From: Euptelea pleiosperma
Lineage: Eukaryota; Streptophyta; Magnoliopsida; Ranunculales; Eupteleaceae
Reading direction: 5' to 3'
Length of the DNA: 64,000 nt
Assembly (NCBI GenBank): GCA_035048495.1
Contig: CM068543.1
Location: forward strand, 23,797,751 to 23,861,750
Below the pieces are notes generated by a model. The model did not search any database and had not been told where the DNA came from. It worked only from the letters and a program-made list of their open reading frames with translations. The stretch's first letter is position 1. Every line of letters starts with the position of its first letter. The position numbers and the translations under genes were made by a program. Shown piece by piece: positions 59,461 to 64,000 of the stretch.

Positions 59461-61150
59461 CATTAACTATGCTACTGCTGTGCACTCTGATCCTAGATTT
59501 CTTAAATATTTATATTAAGTGTCAACTATAGTTTCACATAGGTGTGTCAATTATGAAAAGTTCAAATTATACGATGAACTTAATTGACAACTCAAGAATA
59601 TATAATAATTTTACGTAAGATACACCAAATCAAGATCAAAACTTATCACTCAAATCTCCTTCTCAAGCTCTATAACATAATTTGAATTCAACAACATTGA
59701 AGTACTAAAGGAGAAAATGTGGAGCTGTTGGTACTATCAGCAGAAATTATTAATAAACAATAATACCAATTCAGATCTTCGAATTTGAATCGAACAAAAT
59801 GATAAATATTTTTTAAATGGAAACACATACCCGGATTCGCTTAATCTAGTCTCCAATGCGATTGATCATCTATGGATAGGTAGCTCTACCCTCATTCTCT
59901 TACACTTTTGGTGATATGAGCTTTTAAATCTGAATGTGTGTGTAGAGAGTGGGGGATTGCCACCTATTTATAGGAAATGAGTGGAGTACTGGTTCTCCTC
60001 TTATCAAGGAGAATTAGTCTCATAGATGGATACCACTACTTGAGAAATGATTGGGTGCGTCACCAACCCATTATAAGGTATTGGGCCCACATAGACCACA
60101 CGTGTGGGTCCCAATACATATCATCATTATAATTGAACAACATCAATCAAATTGATTAGACATAAAATCATACATGTGAAAAAGCCATAATTAATAATAA
60201 TAATAAAATAATAATGATTTTCCAATAGGAGCTTCTATTCCACATTCGTTTCAAGCTTCTTCAAAAGGTTTTCTTCTTTGTTTAAGAGGTATATGTGACC
60301 CATATTTTGTATATCTCTATTTACATGTTCTATTATGTTTAAGCAGTGTATTGTGATTAAAAAGTTGTTGGATCTTTGTTTTTATATGTTTGCATATGTC
60401 TTTATATTATATCATCTTAATATCATGATTATCTCTCCTTATTACCCTTTTCTTGTGCATTATTTTTTGAATTGAAAAATATGTGTAAATAATAAAAATG
60501 TGCAATGCAAGGTGTGCCATGAGCATACACTAATAGAAGGCATGATTGGTTCTCATTACTGGATCGACCACAAGAACATCTCTAAGTGGGCATGTTTTGG
60601 CCTTGGACATTCTCTTGTTATGGTTGTCTTGATTTCTCGTCTTATATATATATAAGACCCCAAACAATCCTGTAAAATACGAACGAAGGAAGGAGATGGA
60701 GACCCATTAGTGGTTGAGTGATCGGGTTGGGTTATTATTGCATCTCTGCATATTTTATTTATTAATGATTTCATCTTGACTATCTATGCATTATCACATG
60801 CTTGTTTTTCCATGCTCTTGTTCAGTATAATTTTATATGTGGATTGAGAGTATCGTGGGGTTACCCGTTGTACTATTGAGTCCATTGGACTTACGGTGTT
60901 TTATGATGCCACACAGACGGCATGAATTATGACCCGATGGATGCGGTTTCGTGGGAGGTATCTGATGGTGAGAGCATGAGGATGGTGATCATGGAGAGCC
61001 CTTGGGGGCATTGGAGGAGTTCTATCTCTTTGAGCACTTTACCTATTTGGACTACTTATCTTTAACTTAGTCTTTGAGCTAATTGTTCTAGCCTTTTCTT
61101 GGGAACATGTCCATTTTTCTTTCATGAATGATGATGTGACGATCTTTATT
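59461..61150. other. Unassigned AT-rich, repeat-like sequence
   Basis: No gene or protein match recognised. It may be internal or flanking sequence of decayed retroelements. Confidence 0.35.
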
Positions 61151-61159
61151 ATGATATAT

Positions 61160-62791
61160 TTAGTGATTTAATTTCTATGATATCTGTATGATGGAAGTAT
61201 GTTAATGGGTAATAAAATAATTAAAACCCTTGGACCCGAATTGAGTTTTGGGGAACGTGGGATAGAACTATATTTTTTGACCTGTAACGCATTTTTGACA
61301 AGGTAACAGACATATTTTGCATTCTCTATAGAAAGAGTTTTCGAAGGTCTATCAGTTAGTTTTTCGGCGATATAAACAGATTTCAAAAATTCATCATGTG
61401 CTAAACGTTATGGCCAAAATACTGACAGTGACACGAACTAGTCTGATTTGGGTCCGAACTGGACAGACCTATTTTGGACCCTTTAGATGGCACTTATGAG
61501 ACCTAGTCTCAACAAAGAAAGTATGGATGACTCAGAGGGCTATCTAATGGACTTTGGGACAGCCAAAATGGACATTGAATGAAGAAATGACGGCCGTTTT
61601 ACTACAACGCTGTCTGAGTACACTATAAGAACGAAAAAAATAGGAGAAAAATTTATTTTGTCCGTGTGACCTAATTTTTGGTGTGAAACTTCCCTACGCA
61701 AAGTGGGTTAATGCCATATAGTTTAAAAATAAAAAAAATAATTAATATTTTTTTCATAATTAATTATATAATTTACATTAGGTCTAATCACTGTAACCTG
61801 ATTAATTGCTTCATGAACCGTACGTAACATATGTATGTATGTAACACTATGAACATTTTTCAGTGTATTTAAGAAAAATACGATCATTTATTTATTTATA
61901 TTGAGTATTAATGTTTATTTATGTTTGTCGAATTATAATTATTGATGTGGGCCTTTAGGACAAATTTATAGACTTTTTGGGCCTACAAATGACTTTAATT
62001 AAAGTCTAGTTGGTACTTATGGGTCTTAGGCCTATTTTTGATTGATAATTAACCTAAAATAAGACTTTTAATAAGTCGATAAATTTATCTATTTTAAAGT
62101 GACGAAAATTACTATTAATTAGTTGTTAGAATGTTAGTCCCACATCGGATATGTAAGAAAGTTGAGGGTTTTAAAAACCTATAAATAGAAGTAAAGGTAT
62201 AAGACTTTTCGAATTTCAAAAATTGCCGATAGCCTCTTTAAGAGGATAAAACGTTCTTTTTCAAGAGAGAAGTTAGAAAAAAATTATCCGATTCTAAGTT
62301 CATGTGAGATAGGGTTTTTCATCTTGATTTTTCTTAAATAATTAAGAGTCGTGGATTTTCAGTCTTGGTTAAGAATTAGATCAACTCTCCATTAAGGTAA
62401 GTACACTCTTCTATGATTTTTTGATTAATTAATTTAGATTATACTCTTTGTATATGTATTGCACTTGGATGTATTAGAATTTCGGAGATCTATTGAATAA
62501 TTAGATATTGAATTGCTTACATTTTTTAAGTGTGAAATTGATCTCAATGGTTAAAAATTTTTAAGCAAGAAAGACCTGGAGCCTTTGGGCCCTAAACCCC
62601 TGCAGAAGAGTTCTTGATTGAACTGCTTCCAGTGTGGAAATGATAATGAGACCCATGTTGGGTTATTGGTTGCATGTACATATTAATTTTGGACCATAAT
62701 TTATTTTGAAATACTTGTTATTCTTGTTACATACTTATACTCTGCGTATGAACTTTTGATTGATAGAATTGTCATAGATTTGATGTAGTGA
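61160..62791 (+). mobile_element. Related gypsy-type LTR sequence, plus orientation
   Basis: Part of this stretch (about 62010-62125: ttggtacttatgggtcttag, taggcctattttt, attttaaagtgacgaaaatt) is an inverted relative of 58740-58865. Another (about 62572-62612: cctttgggccctaaacccct) resembles the complement of 58200-58240. It carries gttagtcccacatcgg and a TATA-like cctataaatag near 62180, as LTRs do. Boundaries are uncertain; the element at 62802 has inserted into it. Confidence 0.4.
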
Positions 62792-62801
62792 TTAAATCTT
62801 A

Positions 62802-63593
62802 AGAAAATTTTGACATACCCCCCCATGTTATCTTTGAAATTTGACATACCCCCCACACTTTTAAAAAGATAACATACCTCCTATGACTTGGTCCAAGGTC
62901 AGTTGACCAATGTTGACCCGAGTGGACCATAATATTTTACATTAAAAGATAGAAATACCCTTGTCTTCAACCATGGAACAAGGGTTTGGATCAAAACAAA
63001 ACCCCCGAATCAAAATGGATGTGGTGGACGGCAAGCCAAGAGATACCAATGGGTTAGTTGTCCATCACCGGAGACCAACCCACCGGAGTCTCATGCCGAT
63101 CATCCACCGCTCTAGCGAAAATTAAAAAACCCATTGGTATCCGGAGTTTTACTTTTTTTTTTTTTTTTTTGAAAGATCAACTTAAAAAAAATTTCTAAAG
63201 CTGAAGTGGCATTGTAATACAAATATTAAGCTCTGAATCTTTTCTTGGTATCTCAACTAGCATTGGGGAATTCCCATTCCATATATTGATTAGATATTTT
63301 TGAACAATAATAATTGTGAAATCATCCAATGTTTTTTTTTTAGTTTTTGTCGGAGTGGTGGATGACTGGCATGAGACTCTGATCATTTGGTTTTGGTCAA
63401 AACCCTTGCTCCAAGGTTGAAGACAATGGTATTTTTGTATTTTAATGTAAAATATGCTGGTCAACTCGAGTCAACATTAGTCCACTGACCTTGGACCAAG
63501 TTATAGGGGGTATGTCAGCTTTTTCAAAGTGTGGGGGGCATGTAAAATTTCAAAGATAACATGAGGGGGAATGGGGGGTATGTCAAAAATTCC
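62802..63593. mobile_element. 792-bp Mutator-type TIR element with 10-bp target duplication
   Basis: A perfect 10-bp duplication, ttaaatctta, lies at 62792-62801 and 63594-63603. The terminal inverted repeats are about 190 bp long: both ends read ttttgacataccccccat, ttatctttgaaattt, ccccccacactttt, acttggtccaaggtcagt and ttttacattaaaa in inverted order. The interior (about 63015-63120 and 63345-63380) carries the gtggtggacggcaagcc / accggagtctcatgccgatc hairpin arms shared with 20.45-20.86 kb. There is no transposase ORF. Confidence 0.83.
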
Positions 63594-63603
63594 TTAAATC
63601 TTA

Positions 63604-64000
63604 TTGGACTTTCATAAGCTCAAGGTTCAATCGATAATATTTTTCAGATTATTTGGGGATGGAATGAACAATGGATTAAAAGACAGTGTACCAAAGAATA
63701 TTGAAGCGATCATTGAGGACGCCTAATTTTATTTATTTATTTTGATGTTATGCTTGTAATAAATTGAATCTTGAGTTTATTGGTTTATTTTAAAGCCGAA
63801 TTGATTGATTTAGTACTTTTATTTTATTATTTGCGTTTCAATAAAATGTATAATATGACTCACATGTAGTGTTTCTGTCATAAATTAAATTCTGTTCTTT
63901 TTAACAAAACTCGATAGGGTCAGTTGAGAGTGAAAATTTGTTAAAATAAAATAGTAAATGATATTTTGGACAAAGTGCCTTCATAAAAGATACTTAAAAT
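63604..64000. other. Unassigned sequence at right edge
   Basis: AT-rich; probably a continuation of the repeat region interrupted by the element at 62802. No gene is seen. Confidence 0.35.

Overview
The window is nuclear DNA from a flowering plant, most likely a eudicot; I cannot name the species. The evidence is spliced genes with GT-AG introns, plant-specific gene products, an extensin/arabinogalactan-type cell-wall gene, and a dense load of plant transposable elements.

Layout. (1) 369-14348, minus strand: the 5' part of a TOUGH (TGH)-like G-patch gene. Seven coding exons are present and the rest lies off the left edge. Its introns are swollen by LINE fragments (4.8-5.9 kb, 6.4-7.2 kb, 8.2-8.7 kb, 9.0-9.2 kb and 11.3-13.7 kb). 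(2) 14.35-28.0 kb: a gene-poor block holding a 1-kb foldback element, a decayed Mutator-like transposase gene with an OTU protease-like tail, a probable copia LTR, several TIR elements, a PPR-like scrap and a copia pol fragment. (3) 28197-34160, plus strand: an intact three-exon coatomer alpha-subunit gene, followed 2.4 kb downstream by a decayed partial copy of itself (36.6-37.1 kb). (4) 40411-52088, plus strand: a chloroplast-type tRNA adenosine deaminase gene (TADA). Its 3.4-kb first exon carries one apparent frameshift, and its 6.9-kb second intron is filled by LINEs, including one LINE nested in another. (5) 53636-53708, minus strand: tRNA-Lys(CTT). (6) 54619-55693, plus strand: a two-exon lysine/histidine-rich arabinogalactan protein gene. 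(7) 56.4 kb to the end: no host gene seen; the sequence looks like gypsy-type LTRs in both orientations plus a Mutator-type element with an intact 10-bp target duplication.

The host genes are unrelated housekeeping or cell-wall functions (small-RNA processing, COPI traffic, plastid tRNA wobble editing, cell surface); nothing suggests that they form one pathway. I found no CRISPR array, operon, or convincing new biochemical system. The most informative material is transposon archaeology: LINE insertions with readable target-site duplications (one nested, one only about 16 bp long), a family of hairpin-bearing TIR elements, and the broken COPA copy. The one observation with functional weight is the apparent frameshift in TADA exon 1.
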